A DNA stretch of 64,000 nucleotides from Poriferisodalis sp963663635 (GTDB lineage: Bacteria; Actinomycetota; Acidimicrobiia; Acidimicrobiales; Poriferisodalaceae), in the NCBI GenBank assembly GCA_963663635.2, contig CAXXMY010000009.1, forward strand, positions 186,001-250,000, read 5' to 3'. Of this stretch, positions 33,558 to 43,039 are shown piece by piece (positions within the stretch are counted from its first letter, which is position 1; every line of letters begins with the position of its first letter). The notes under the pieces were generated by a model. That model made no database searches, was not told where the DNA came from, and saw only the letters and a list, made by a program, of their open reading frames with translations. The translations under genes were made by a program, and so were the position numbers.

Positions 33558-35231
33558 TCATGCGGACGCAGCGCTCTCCAGCCGGCAAAAGCACGAGGCA
33601 GTGATCGAAACGTCGGCACGTGCGATAGCCAGATCGAGGCGCTGGCGGATGAGCGGCGCTTCGACGGTGTCCCCTCGACGGACCAGGCACTCATGCAGGC
33701 CGTGCAGGCTCCACAGGTTGTCGGGATGCTGGCAGGCACGCCGGAGCTGGCCGTCGAGACCGAGGTCGCCACGGTATGCGGCCTCTGCTTCAACGACGCG
33801 GCCCTGCTCGAGCAACAACGCGCCGAGGGCATGGCGAGCGGGTTGCATCCAGCCCCAGGGTTCGTTGTAGTGCAGGTTGTCGTCGAGCTCGACTGCCCGG
33901 CGGAGATGCTCGAAGGCTGCATCGTGGTTGCCGCGCCGGTACTCCACCTCGCCCGTCAGCATGGCTGCGGCGATATCCAGGATCTCCTCGCACGTGTTGT
34001 TGAACAGCTTCCGGCTCGGCAGAACCTGGGCCTTGGCTGCCAGGAAGGCCGCACGTTCGGCTACCGCTTCCTCCACCTGGCCCGTCGAGGCGTAGGCCAC
34101 CGTCCGCGCGTAGCGGATCGTCGCCGTGGTGACGCAGTACAGCTCCTGGTCGTCAGGCAGGGGTTGGGCGAGGATCTCCTGCCACTTGCCGAAGCGCACC
34201 AGCACGTGCTGCTTGACCGGCACGAACCCCTCCAGCCAGTCCGCCATCGGCGGTGAGGGCGTCTGCAACAGCTCTGCAGGCAGCGTGCGGGTCATCTCTT
34301 CAGCCGCATCCAGCGCCGGGCGGTACTGGCCCGCGAACATCGCCCCGTACACCTTGAAGTGGTAGTTGTGGCAGCGGTAGAGCGAATAGAAGTTCAACGG
34401 GCCTTCGAGGTCCAAGTACTTCCGGTCGGCGACGATCGCCGCTGAATTCCGCGCCACGACGAGGTGGTAATCGCCGCACAGCACGTCGATGTGTGTCGAT
34501 ATGTGATTGAGGTGCCCGGCGTCGGGAGCGAGATCGACGATCCGGTCGCCCGCCGCCTGCGCTCGCTCGGGATGCGGCGACATCTCCATGAGATGGACGT
34601 ACATATGCAGCAGGCCGGGATGGCTGTTCGCGCCCTCGCCATCGAGCGTCTCGAAGGCAGTCTCCAGCACTTCGACCGCTTCGAGGGTGCCCGCGCCGTC
34701 GGCGGGCTCGCCGGTGACCAGGTCCCACAGCTGCCACGGGGTCCGGTTCATGATCGCCTCGGCGAAGAGTGCGCAGACATCCAGATCGTCGCGGTGGACC
34801 CGGTAGACCTCGCGCATCGCGTCCGCGTAGGCGTCGTTCCACAGGCCGAGGTCGTCCGGCCCAGGTATGGCCGGATCGGGTGGGTAGCGCTGTGCCAGTG
34901 CGCTAATGAGGGCGCTCTCGACCTCGGTCGCACCGGCTGATGCGTCAGCGGCTGCGGCTGCTTTGGCCCGAGCGAGATCGAGGGAGCTGCGCAGATCCTC
35001 GTCGTCGAAGGCTTCCCACGACTTGTTGTAGTTGGGTCCGATGGCATACGCGATGCCCCAGTGCGCCATTGCCAAGTCCGGGTCGTGCTCGAGGGCACGC
35101 TCGAAGCAGGCGATCGCCTCCTCATGGTGAAAGCCGCAGCACCACACCATGCCCCGGTCGAACCAGAGCTGGGCTTGCGCATCTCGCGTCGTGAGCGGCC
35201 ACCGGTACGAGCCCAGATCGAAGTACGCCAT
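33558..35231 (-). CDS. TPR protein (TTC38-like), paralogue 1
   Basis: A 557-aa protein of helical repeats. The N-terminal segment AQLWFDRGMVWCCGFHHEEAIACFERALEHDPDLAMAHWGIAYAIGPNYNKSW is a TPR pair followed by a conserved Gly-Pro-Asn-Tyr motif. Further helices contain HPGLLHMYVHLMEMSPHPERA and NHISTHIDVLCGDYH, a His-rich pattern found in TTC38-like proteins. No signal peptide or membrane helix is seen. The function is unknown. It lies directly upstream of coxD and next to a close paralogue (35385-37058). Confidence 0.82.
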   Translation of the reverse strand: MAYFDLGSYRWPLTTRDAQAQLWFDRGMVWCCGFHHEEAIACFERALEHDPDLAMAHWGIAYAIGPNYNKSWEAFDDEDLRSSLDLARAKAAAAADASAGATEVESALISALAQRYPPDPAIPGPDDLGLWNDAYADAMREVYRVHRDDLDVCALFAEAIMNRTPWQLWDLVTGEPADGAGTLEAVEVLETAFETLDGEGANSHPGLLHMYVHLMEMSPHPERAQAAGDRIVDLAPDAGHLNHISTHIDVLCGDYHLVVARNSAAIVADRKYLDLEGPLNFYSLYRCHNYHFKVYGAMFAGQYRPALDAAEEMTRTLPAELLQTPSPPMADWLEGFVPVKQHVLVRFGKWQEILAQPLPDDQELYCVTTATIRYARTVAYASTGQVEEAVAERAAFLAAKAQVLPSRKLFNNTCEEILDIAAAMLTGEVEYRRGNHDAAFEHLRRAVELDDNLHYNEPWGWMQPARHALGALLLEQGRVVEAEAAYRGDLGLDGQLRRACQHPDNLWSLHGLHECLVRRGDTVEAPLIRQRLDLAIARADVSITASCFCRLESAASA

Positions 35232-35384
35232 CTCGGCTCCTCATGAAAAAGCGCTAAGGGCGACACTACGCCTCATAAAGTGCGGGATTCGCTGAGGCTG
35301 CAAGCCTGCTCTTGGTTCTGGCGAGAGGGCCCGGCCCGATGCTCAGCCCGTCCAGGGCGGCTGGATCCGGTCACTGTCCTGCAG

Positions 35385-37058
35385 TTAGTGCGGCCCAGTG
35401 GTCTCTGACCTGCAGAAACACGAGGCAGAGATCGGAACGTCGGCTCGAGCGACAGCGAGATCCAGGCGCTGGCGCATGTGCGGAGCTTCGACGATGTCGC
35501 CTCGACGGGTCAGGCACTCATGTAGTCCGTGCAGGCTCCACAGGTTGTCCGGATGCTGGCAGGCACGCCGCAGCACGCCGTCGAGGCCGAGGTCGGCGCG
35601 GTAAGCCGCCTCTGCCTCATCGAGATGGCCTTGTTCGAGCAACAGGGCGCCGAGGGCATGGCGGGCGGGCTGCATCCAGCCCCAGGGCTCGTCATAGGTC
35701 AGGTTGTCGTCCAGTTCGACCGCTCGGCGGAGGTGGTCGAAGGCGGCGTCGAAGTTGCCCCGCCGGTACTCCACCTCACCGGTCAGCATGGCCTCAGCGA
35801 CAGCCAAGATGTCCTCACAGGAGTTGTTGAACAGTGTCCGGCTCGCACGTACCCGGTCACGTGCGGCCAGGAAGGCCTCGCGTTCGGCGTCGGCGGCGTC
35901 CACCTGGCCCGTCGAGGCGTAGGCCACCGTCCGCGCGTAATGCATCATCGCCGTGGTGACGCAATAGAGCTCAGTGTCGTCGGGCAGGGTCTGATCGAGG
36001 ATCTCGTCCCATTTGCCGAAGCGGATCAACACGTGCTGTTTGATCGGTACGAACCCCTCGAGCCAGTCGGCCATCGGCGGCGAGCCCGTCTGCAGCAGCT
36101 CGGCGGGCAGGGTGCGGATCATCTCGGTGGCTGCTTCCAGCGCCGCTGCGTACCGGCCGGCGAACATCGCCCCATACACCTTGAAGTGATAGTTGTGGCA
36201 GCGGTAGGCGGAATAGAAGTTCATCGGCCCTTCGAGGTCCAGGAACTTCCGATCGGCGACGATCGCTGCGGAATTGCGCGCCACCACATCGTGGTAGTTG
36301 CCGCAGAGCACGTCGATGTGGGTCGGCATGTGAATCAAGTGCCCCGCGTCGGGAACGAGATCCACCAACCGGTCCCCCGCGCTCAGCGCCCGCTCGGGAT
36401 GCGGCGACATCTCCATGAGATGGATGTACATGTGCAACAGGCCCGGATGGCTGTTCGCACCCTGGGCCTCCAGCGTCTCGAACGCGGTTTGCAGTACCTC
36501 GACGGCTTCGAGCGTGCCGGCGCCTTCGGGAGGTTCGCCGGTGACGAGGTCCCAGAGCTCCCATGGGGTCCGGTTCATGATGGCCTCGGCAAACAGCGCG
36601 CGAGCATCGAGATCGTCGCTGTGAGCCCGATAAACCTCCCGCATCGCGTCGGCGTAGGCGTCATTCCAACGCCCGAGGTCGTCTCCCTGGGGGTCAAGGG
36701 GACCGGGCGGATATCGCTCGGCCAAGGCGCCGATGAGTGCTCGCTCAATGTCCGTGGCGCTTTCTGCTGCGGCGGTGGCTGCTGCTGATTCGGCGCGAGC
36801 AAGTTCGAGCGAGCTGGCCAGGTCCTCGGGGTCGAAGGCTTCCCACGGCTTGTTGTAGTTGGGCCCGATGGCATACGCGATGCCCCAGTGGGCCATGGCA
36901 CAGCCGGGATCGTGATCGAGCGCTCGCTCGAAGCAGGCGATGGCCTCCTCGTGGTTGAAGCCGTAGCACCACGCCATCCCGCGGTCGAACCAGAGTTGGG
37001 CGTCCGGGCTCCGTGTGGTGATCGGCCACCCGTACGACCCCAGATCGAAGTACGCCAT
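35385..37058 (-). CDS. TPR protein (TTC38-like), paralogue 2
   Basis: A 557-aa protein aligned end to end with paralogue 1 and identical over most positions, sharing GIAYAIGPNYNKPWEAFD, LWDLVTGEP, GLLHMYIHLMEMSPHPERAL and MADWLEGFVPIKQHVLIRFGKW. The start MAYFDLGSYGW matches the start of paralogue 1, so an upstream Met at 37079 is not used. The two genes are separated by 153 bp, a clear tandem duplication that has since diverged. Position upstream of coxD/E suggests a link to the same process, but this is inference. Confidence 0.82.
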   Translation of the reverse strand: MAYFDLGSYGWPITTRSPDAQLWFDRGMAWCYGFNHEEAIACFERALDHDPGCAMAHWGIAYAIGPNYNKPWEAFDPEDLASSLELARAESAAATAAAESATDIERALIGALAERYPPGPLDPQGDDLGRWNDAYADAMREVYRAHSDDLDARALFAEAIMNRTPWELWDLVTGEPPEGAGTLEAVEVLQTAFETLEAQGANSHPGLLHMYIHLMEMSPHPERALSAGDRLVDLVPDAGHLIHMPTHIDVLCGNYHDVVARNSAAIVADRKFLDLEGPMNFYSAYRCHNYHFKVYGAMFAGRYAAALEAATEMIRTLPAELLQTGSPPMADWLEGFVPIKQHVLIRFGKWDEILDQTLPDDTELYCVTTAMMHYARTVAYASTGQVDAADAEREAFLAARDRVRASRTLFNNSCEDILAVAEAMLTGEVEYRRGNFDAAFDHLRRAVELDDNLTYDEPWGWMQPARHALGALLLEQGHLDEAEAAYRADLGLDGVLRRACQHPDNLWSLHGLHECLTRRGDIVEAPHMRQRLDLAVARADVPISASCFCRSETTGPH

Positions 37059-37308
37059 CTCAGCTTCCTGTGTTCGCATGATCGCCGTGCAGGTAGCTCT
37101 AGCAGAACGTTGAGCAGCGCAGTTACCCGAGGCCCGTCGGTTCCGGAGCCGGACGCGGACTCACATTGGGCGTGAACATGTCCAGGCCAGATCGCCCGCT
37201 GGCGACCGCGGAAGATCAGCCTCGGGAGATCAGCCTCGGGCGCGGCGACGGCCTGTGGACGGCCATGATGCGATCTCGTTGCGGATGACGACTGGCAGGA
37301 CTCGCGCC

Positions 37309-38346
37309 TCAGCTCGTGCCGAGGGTCAGCAGGTTGTGGACGGGCTCGTAGAGCTCTTCGAGGTACGCAGCGTCGTCCGCGCTCAGCTCGATCGACATGG
37401 CCTCGACGAGCTGGTCGAGCTGGCTGATCTTCGACACGCCCACAACGGGCGCTGTGATCTCGGGCTTGTTGGCCAGCCACGCCAGCGCGATCTGGGCAGG
37501 TCGCACGCCGAGGCGGTCGGCAACCTCGGTGACGCGGGCGGCAATGTCGAAGTCGCGCGCGCCTCGGTACAGGCTCTCGGTGCGCTGGCGGTCCTGGCCC
37601 TGGGAACGGTTCGTCGTGCCGGCGTCCATGCCGCCTCGATAGGTCCCCGCGAGGATCCCCCGCGCCAGCGGCGACCAGGGAGTCAGCGCCACCCCGGTGC
37701 TCGCGCAGTACGGGTTCATCTCGCGCTCTTCCTCGCGATAGATGAGGTTGTAGTGGTTCTGCATTGAGACGAACTTGGTCCAGCCCCGCATCTCGGCGGT
37801 CATCTGCAGCTCGGCAAACTGCCACGCGAACATCGACGAGCCGCCGAGGTACAGCGCCTTGCCCGCCTTCACCACCTCATGAAGCGCCTCCATCGACTCG
37901 GCGATCGGCGTGGAGACACTGCCGGGAATGCCGTGCGGGTGACGGTGGATGACCAGCTGATCGACATAGTCGACGCCGAGGCGGCGCAGCGAGTTGTCAA
38001 TGCCCTCCATGATGTGCTTGCGGGACAGCCCGCCCTCATTCGGATTGCGGCCCATCGGCATCGACACCTTGGTGGTGAGCACGTATTTCTCACGGGGCAG
38101 CAGCTCTCGCAGCAGCTGGCCCACGACCTCTTCGGACGCGCCCACTCCGTAGATGTCCGCGCAGTCGAAGTAGTAGAGGCCACGCTCGATGGCCGCTTCG
38201 AAGATGGGCCGCGCCGCATCGACGTCGAGGGTCCAGTCACCTTGGTGGCCCCGACCGGGGATCCCGAAGTTCATGGTTCCCAAGCAGAGCTCCGAGACCT
38301 GGAGACCGCTATTCGAACCGAGCTGCACTGATTTCAGTCGCGACAT
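37309..38346 (-). CDS. Aldo/keto reductase
   Basis: A 345-aa TIM-barrel reductase: LGTMNFGIPGRG near the start, the catalytic tetrad region FDCADIYGVGASEEVVGQLL (Asp and Tyr), LTTKVSMPMG (Lys) and QLVIHRHPHG (His), with cofactor-binding ITAPVVGVSKISQLDQLVEA at the C-terminus. It reduces aldehydes or ketones with NADPH; the substrate is unknown. About 250 bp without a gene separate it from the TPR gene start. Confidence 0.92.
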   Translation of the reverse strand: MSRLKSVQLGSNSGLQVSELCLGTMNFGIPGRGHQGDWTLDVDAARPIFEAAIERGLYYFDCADIYGVGASEEVVGQLLRELLPREKYVLTTKVSMPMGRNPNEGGLSRKHIMEGIDNSLRRLGVDYVDQLVIHRHPHGIPGSVSTPIAESMEALHEVVKAGKALYLGGSSMFAWQFAELQMTAEMRGWTKFVSMQNHYNLIYREEEREMNPYCASTGVALTPWSPLARGILAGTYRGGMDAGTTNRSQGQDRQRTESLYRGARDFDIAARVTEVADRLGVRPAQIALAWLANKPEITAPVVGVSKISQLDQLVEAMSIELSADDAAYLEELYEPVHNLLTLGTS

Positions 38347-38415
38347 GGCCTCGAAACGTATTCGACGCAGACGCTCAACCCTCGTGTTGACGCCCCCGGC
38401 GACGCGAAGTCGGCG

Positions 38416-39420
38416 TTACGCGGCGTTCGACGTGCCCGAGGCGAGGGCGCGCCACAGCGAGCGATAGGTGGGCCACGAAGCTTCGGCAGGCAGGTAGCCG
38501 TCCTCGAGGAGCGCTTGATTCAGACGCCGCAGGTTGCGGGCCGGCACGCCGGAATCGACGTGATGCGCCAGGTGGTGGCCGACGTGGTACGGCGCGAACA
38601 ACACCCGGGCCAACCAGCTCTGGCGGATGTGGTGCGTGGTATTGCGGCGGTCGGGCGTCCGGGTCATGCCGCCGTGCTCGGCGATGGCCCGCAAGCGGTT
38701 GATGATCTGGTACCAGGTGAAGAAGGGCAGCGCCCACAAGAGCAGGTACAGCCATGGGTGCCCCGCCAGCCAGAACCCAGCGAACACGACAGCCTGGCCC
38801 GCAAAGAAGCGCAGGCTGAGCGGCAGGAACTTGAGCTTGGCCAAGCCGGTGAACCGGGGCTTGACGATGCGCCACGCCGACACGCCGACGACATCCCGCG
38901 CGAATTTCCGGCGAAGCGACGACCACGCAATTGGGTAGAACGAATACAGCAGGAAATCCGGCTCGCGGGGGCCGAATTCGTCCCGGTGATGGTTGGCATG
39001 GCCCCGGCGGTAGTGATGCGCGCCGGTGCCGAACGGGAACCAGCCCACGAGGTTGATGCCGATGCGATCGTTCAGCCAGCGGTTCGAGAACAGCAGCCTG
39101 TGCGACGCTTCGTGGTAAAGGATGAACATCCGCAGCTGCAACGTGCCGATGATCGGCACGGCAGCAACCAACGCCAGCGGGTGATCGATGGCGATCACCG
39201 CGGCGATCACCGCAACAGGTGCAATCAGCGTCGCAATCACTTCGAATGCGTTGATCGCATTCGGGATGCGACGCAGCTTCGCCCGGAAGGCGGGCCTGGG
39301 ACGGCCGTCTGGACGCAGACGGTCCGAGCCCTCGAACCGGGGCAAGTCAGAACGCGCCATGCCGCCGGTCATCTTCGCCACGAGCTCGTCGTGAGTCGGC
39401 GCTGCAGCGGTCGCGCTCAC
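38416..39420 (-). CDS. Fatty acid desaturase family protein
   Basis: A 334-aa membrane di-iron enzyme with three His boxes: HEASH in LYHEASHRLLF, HHYRRGHANHH and HHLAHH. Hydrophobic helices flank them (VIATLIAPVAVIAAVIAID and VVFAGFWLAGHPWLYLLLWAL). Such enzymes desaturate or hydroxylate lipids or carotenoids using oxygen. The N-terminus is charged and cytoplasmic. The neighbours do not indicate a substrate. It is divergent from the toxin-antitoxin pair. Confidence 0.92.
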   Translation of the reverse strand: MSATAAAPTHDELVAKMTGGMARSDLPRFEGSDRLRPDGRPRPAFRAKLRRIPNAINAFEVIATLIAPVAVIAAVIAIDHPLALVAAVPIIGTLQLRMFILYHEASHRLLFSNRWLNDRIGINLVGWFPFGTGAHHYRRGHANHHRDEFGPREPDFLLYSFYPIAWSSLRRKFARDVVGVSAWRIVKPRFTGLAKLKFLPLSLRFFAGQAVVFAGFWLAGHPWLYLLLWALPFFTWYQIINRLRAIAEHGGMTRTPDRRNTTHHIRQSWLARVLFAPYHVGHHLAHHVDSGVPARNLRRLNQALLEDGYLPAEASWPTYRSLWRALASGTSNAA

Positions 39421-39491
39421 ACCTCGATGCTACGGCGCACGGACGACCTCGGCGGTTGGTGGCGGGCGCAGCGCCTTTTGTCCGAAAAACC

Positions 39492-39507
39492 GTATCGCAT
39501 GGGATAC
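39492..39507 (+). promoter_or_regulatory. Candidate operator of the HigBA-type module
   Basis: The inverted repeat GTATC-GCATGG-GATAC lies 22 bp before the toxin start and is enclosed by TTGTCC (39478-39483) and GGACAA (39512-39517). Antitoxins with HTH folds usually repress their own promoter through such palindromes. No direct evidence of binding exists. Confidence 0.4.
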
Positions 39508-39529
39508 TCTTGGACAATACGTTCGCACA

Positions 39530-39847
39530 ATGGACGTCGAAGTTGGCCAGACCGGTGTCTACGCTCGATGGTTCGCCAAGCTCCGGGACCGACATGCGCG
39601 TTCGCGTATCGACGCTCGCATCAGGCGCCTGGCACTGCGGCACGCTGGTGATGCGAGATCCGTGGGCAAGGGTGTGTCCGAGATCCGCATCGACTATGGG
39701 CCCGGCTACCGCGTGTGCTTCACTCGGCGAGGGCAAACACTCATGGTGCTGCTTGCAGGCGGCGACAAGGACAGCCAGCAACGAGACATCACCACGGCAC
39801 AGGCATTGGCGGGCCGAATCCCAGCAAGGATCGAGGTAGCGGAATGA
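39530..39847 (+). CDS. RelE/HigB-type toxin (addiction module killer protein)
   Basis: A 105-aa RelE-fold protein of the addiction-module killer type: YARWFAKLRDRHARSRIDARIRRLALRHAGD, VGKGVSEIRIDYGPGYRVCFTRRGQTLMVLLAGGDKDSQQRDI. These proteins cleave mRNA on the ribosome. The toxin precedes the antitoxin, the reverse of most type II systems but normal for this subgroup. Its stop overlaps the antitoxin ATG. Confidence 0.93.
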   Translation: MDVEVGQTGVYARWFAKLRDRHARSRIDARIRRLALRHAGDARSVGKGVSEIRIDYGPGYRVCFTRRGQTLMVLLAGGDKDSQQRDITTAQALAGRIPARIEVAE

Positions 39848-40149
39848 ACGAGATACCAGTTCGCCGGTGGGATCCGGCCGAGCACTTGGAGACCACGGCA
39901 GACGCTGTCGCCTACCTCGACGCGGCTCTTGAGGATGGCGACCCCCAGTTGGTCGCCGCCGTGCTCGGCGACATCGCAAAGGCAGTCGGCATGACCAAGA
40001 TCGCCGCCGCGGCTGGACTCGGCCGAGAGAGCCTCTACAAGTCGCTCTCGGCGACGGGCAACCCAGAACTTGCGACCGTGCTCAAGGTGATGCGAGCAGC
40101 AGGGCTGCGCCTGCACGCGTCACTCGCAAGCACTACAGCAGCGGCCTGA
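39844..40149 (+). CDS. HigA-like antitoxin (addiction module antidote protein)
   Basis: A 101-aa protein: RRWDPAEHLETTADAVAYLDAALEDGD, then an HTH segment IAKAVGMTKIAAAAGLGRESLYKSLS and GNPELATVLKVMRAAGLRLHASL, matching the antidote family paired with RelE-type killers. It starts at the ATG overlapping the toxin stop. It should neutralise the toxin and repress the operon. It lies just 53 bp from the left end of an IS110 element. Confidence 0.93.
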   Translation: MNEIPVRRWDPAEHLETTADAVAYLDAALEDGDPQLVAAVLGDIAKAVGMTKIAAAAGLGRESLYKSLSATGNPELATVLKVMRAAGLRLHASLASTTAAA

Positions 40150-40202
40150 CCCACACCGCCACCGCTCTCGGCACATGACCAGCCGCCGGTGATCCGGTTT
40201 CC

Positions 40203-40442
40203 GGCTCTTCGCACTCATAATGGAAGTGGCGTTCCCGACGGGTGCGGGCCTGACTCGGCTCTTCGCTGGCTTCGTGCCTTGCAAACGATCTGTCGGCCTG
40301 TGACCTGTCGGGGCGCGCACCAGCCGGTCGGAAGGAATGTGACCTGATAGGAGCCTCGGTTCAAGCGCCTTGAGTGCACTGTCCGTCGTTCCGGCCGGTG
40401 GTGCCCAGTCCATTGGAGTGTTCCGAGGAGGGCAGACCGATT
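40203..40442 (+). ncRNA. Putative IS110 bridge-RNA region, copy A
   Basis: The 240 bp before the transposase hold no gene yet are strongly conserved with copy B (44274-44531), including GGTCGGAAGGAATGTGACCT and TTCAAGCGCCTTGAGTGCAC. In IS110-group elements the left non-coding end encodes the bridge RNA that guides the recombinase to target and donor DNA. Assignment rests on position and conservation; I did not fold it fully or identify guide loops. Confidence 0.45.
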
Positions 40443-41633
40443 ATGCCAGATGAACAACGGATCGTCATAGGCGGGGTGGACACCCACCGCGAACCGCACA
40501 CGGCAGCGGCCATCGACTCGGCGGGGCGGCTGTTGGACACAGCGTCGTTCCCGGCGACGCGATCGGGCTACGAGCAGCTGTTGGGATGGCTGCGCGGCCT
40601 CGGCGGGGTGGAGCGTGTCGGGGTGGAGGGCACCAGCAGCTACGGCGCGGGCCTGGCGCGTCATCTCGCCGCGGAGAATTTGACCGTGATCGAGGTGCTG
40701 CGCCCGAAGCGCCGGGCGCGCCGCGGGCACAAGTCCGATCCCGCGGATGCCGAGGCGGCCGCGCGTGCGGTGCTCTCAGGAGAGGCCACAGCCTGCGCGA
40801 AGTCCGCGGACGGCCCGGTGGAGGCGATCCGGATGCTGCGCGCCGCGCGCCGCTCCGCGGTCAAGGCACGCACCGCCGCCATCAACCAGCTCAAGGGACT
40901 GCTGGTGACCGCCCCCGAGCAGGTCGCGGCCCCTCTGCGGGGCCTTCGCACCGCTGCGCTGGTCGACGCCTGCGCCCGGCTGCGGCCCGATCCCGGCCGC
41001 GGCGAGGCCGCCGCCGCGGCCAAGAGGTCGCTTCGCGTCCTCGCGGCGCGCTGGCGCGCTCTCAGCGCCGAGATCAGCGAGCTCGCCGCCGAGATCGCAC
41101 GCCTGTGCGCGCAGGCCGCCCCCGCCTTGTTGGCCGCTCCCGGCGTCGGCCCCGAAGTCGCCGCCGCGCTGCTCGTCGCCGCCGGCGACAACCCCGACCG
41201 CCTGCGCAGCGAAGCGTCCTTCGCGGCGCTCTGCGGCGCCAGCCCCATCGAGGCATCCTCGGGCCGCACCGTGCGCCACCGGCTCAACCGCGGCGGCGAC
41301 CCCCAGGCCAACAACGCCCTGTGGCGCATCGCCACAGTCAGGCTCCGCAACGACGAGCGCACCCAGGCCTACGCCGCCCGACGGCGCGCCGAGGGCAAGA
41401 CCAACCGCGAGATCCTCCGCTGCCTCAAGCGCCACATCGCACGAGAAGTCCACCGACTGTTGACCGACCCGCCCGAGGTCCCCCACGGCGCGGACCTGCG
41501 ACGGCGGCGCACCGAGCACGGACTCACCCTCGACGCCGCAGCCAGCCGGCTCTCAGCCCTCGAGCGAGGCCTCCACCACGACCGCCGGCTCGCCGAGCGC
41601 TACCAGCAGCACCTCGCTGAAATCGCGGCTTGA
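40443..41633 (+). CDS. IS110 family transposase (intact copy)
   Basis: A 396-aa recombinase. The N-terminal RuvC-like DEDD domain is visible in VIGGVDTHREPHTAAAID, VGVEGTSSYGAGLARHL and RRGHKSDPADAEAAARA; the C-terminal Tnp domain in LLAAPGVGPEVAAALL and CGASPIEASSGRTVRHRLNRGGD, where the catalytic Ser lies. ATG 40443 opens the MPDEQRIV start shared with copy B. Near the C-terminus it lacks about seven residues present in copy B (after LTLDAAA), so it is slightly shorter. It may still be active. Confidence 0.93.
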   Translation: MPDEQRIVIGGVDTHREPHTAAAIDSAGRLLDTASFPATRSGYEQLLGWLRGLGGVERVGVEGTSSYGAGLARHLAAENLTVIEVLRPKRRARRGHKSDPADAEAAARAVLSGEATACAKSADGPVEAIRMLRAARRSAVKARTAAINQLKGLLVTAPEQVAAPLRGLRTAALVDACARLRPDPGRGEAAAAAKRSLRVLAARWRALSAEISELAAEIARLCAQAAPALLAAPGVGPEVAAALLVAAGDNPDRLRSEASFAALCGASPIEASSGRTVRHRLNRGGDPQANNALWRIATVRLRNDERTQAYAARRRAEGKTNREILRCLKRHIAREVHRLLTDPPEVPHGADLRRRRTEHGLTLDAAASRLSALERGLHHDRRLAERYQQHLAEIAA

Positions 41634-41774
41634 CAAACATAGGAGCATCGTTTGCGCGTGGAGTCGGTTGTGTGAGGGTCGCGTCGCGCTGCGTGCTGGA
41701 CGGCTTTCGTGGACTCGCGAGGATTGTGCGTACAAATGTTTGTGTTTGCGAACGAACAAGTGTATGCTTCGTCT

Positions 41775-42966
41775 ATGTTCATCGACCGGCCCACGCAACG
41801 CACCTGCGGCGACGGCTCGCCCGCGCTGTCTGCGAGCGCGGCCGGGGACACGGCGGGCGCATCGCATGCAGCCGGCGTCGCCGATGCGAAGGTCTTCGCC
41901 GATGCGGTTGGCGGTGTGGATCTGGGTGCGTTGAGCAACAGCTCCCTGGAGGACCGCGTCGTGGGCTTGGTCGCGTTGCGGGCCCGCGTCGGGGGCGAGT
42001 ACCTGGCCGCGACGCTCGACGCGCTCAAGGCCGGGGAGATCCACACGTCGCATGCGCGCGTGATCGCACGCGAGGCCCCCAAGAAGCACCGCCGCAGCGA
42101 AGCGCAGTTCTTGGAGCTGTGCCGCGCCTACACCTCCGACACCGTGGCGCGTCACCCGCTCGCGTATGAGAGCGAGCAGGTGTACGCCGATCTCGAAGCC
42201 GAAGCCGCCGCCCAAGGGCTCAGCCCGATCGACGCGGAGCTGGCATTGCAGCGCCAGCAGCGCTCAGGTTCGATGAGCCTCGGCGATGACGGCATGTGGG
42301 ACCTGCGGGCCAAGCTCGACTACATCACCGGACGCCAGCTCAGCGCCATGCTGCAGGCCGCTGTGCGCTCCCCGCGCCACCGCGCAGCCGACAACAACAT
42401 CAACGCCAACAGCGGCATCGGCGTTGAGCCGACTCGTGCTCAGCTCACCGCCGATGCGATCAGCGAGCTCATCGCCGGAAAACTCAACGTGCGACAAGCC
42501 ACCACGAGCCTGCTGATCGTCGCCGACTACGACATCGTCAACGACCGGCTCACAAACCCCGCCTCGACGACGGCACCCCCCTGTCAGCACAGATGCTCGC
42601 CGACCTCGCCGTCGACGCCAACGTGCTGCCCGCTGTGTTCAACGCCGACTGGTCACAGACCGCGCTCGGGCGAGCCGCAACGCCAGCGACGCCCAACGGC
42701 TCATCCTCGCCGCACGCGACAGAGGCTGCATCGGCTGCGAGCTCACCAGCGAGCACACCCAAGCCCACCACATCCAATACTACGAAAACGGCGGCCCAAC
42801 GGACATTCCGAACCTCGCATTGCTCTGCGAGACGTGCCATTTCGACCTGCACGCACACGACCGACAGATCCACACCCCACCCCACGGCCGACCCTGCCTG
42901 CAGCCGCCCGAACCAAACGACACCGGCCCGCCTGGCCTGGAACCAGCCAGCGCCCGCAGTCCATAG
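41775..42966 (+). pseudogene. DUF222/HNH endonuclease gene with two frameshifts
   Basis: The first frame (from ATG 41775) gives a DUF222-like region (KAGEIHTSHARVIAREAPKKHR, WDLRAKLDYITGRQLSAML). At the C-run 42557-42560 one base is missing; reading continues as RLDDGTPLSAQMLADLAVDANVLP. At about 42675 another C is missing, and the third frame gives the HNH domain: GCIGCELTSEHTQAHHIQYYENGG, IPNLALLCETCHFDLHAH with both Cys pairs. Such HNH genes are numerous and often mobile in Actinomycetota. The gene lies exactly between two inverted IS110 elements. Confidence 0.8.
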
Positions 42967-43039
42967 CCACGCCCACTGGCCGCCACAGGCCCACCACCGA
43001 CAATGCGGACACCCAACGTGAACACCCCCACCCCACCCT

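Larger units (their letters stand above)
40203..41654 (+). mobile_element. IS110-family element, copy A
   Basis: Ends were placed by comparison with the inverted copy B at 43040-44531: both share GGCTCTTCGCACTCATAATG at the outer left and an ATAGGAGCATCGTTTG right end. The element has a 240-bp non-coding left part and an intact transposase, and no terminal inverted repeats, all typical of IS110. About 1.45 kb. Confidence 0.8.

Noticed and set aside
41775..42966. Recoding or programmed frameshift in the HNH gene
   Set aside because: No slippery heptamer or pseudoknot was seen, and two separate one-base losses fit mutation or sequencing error better.
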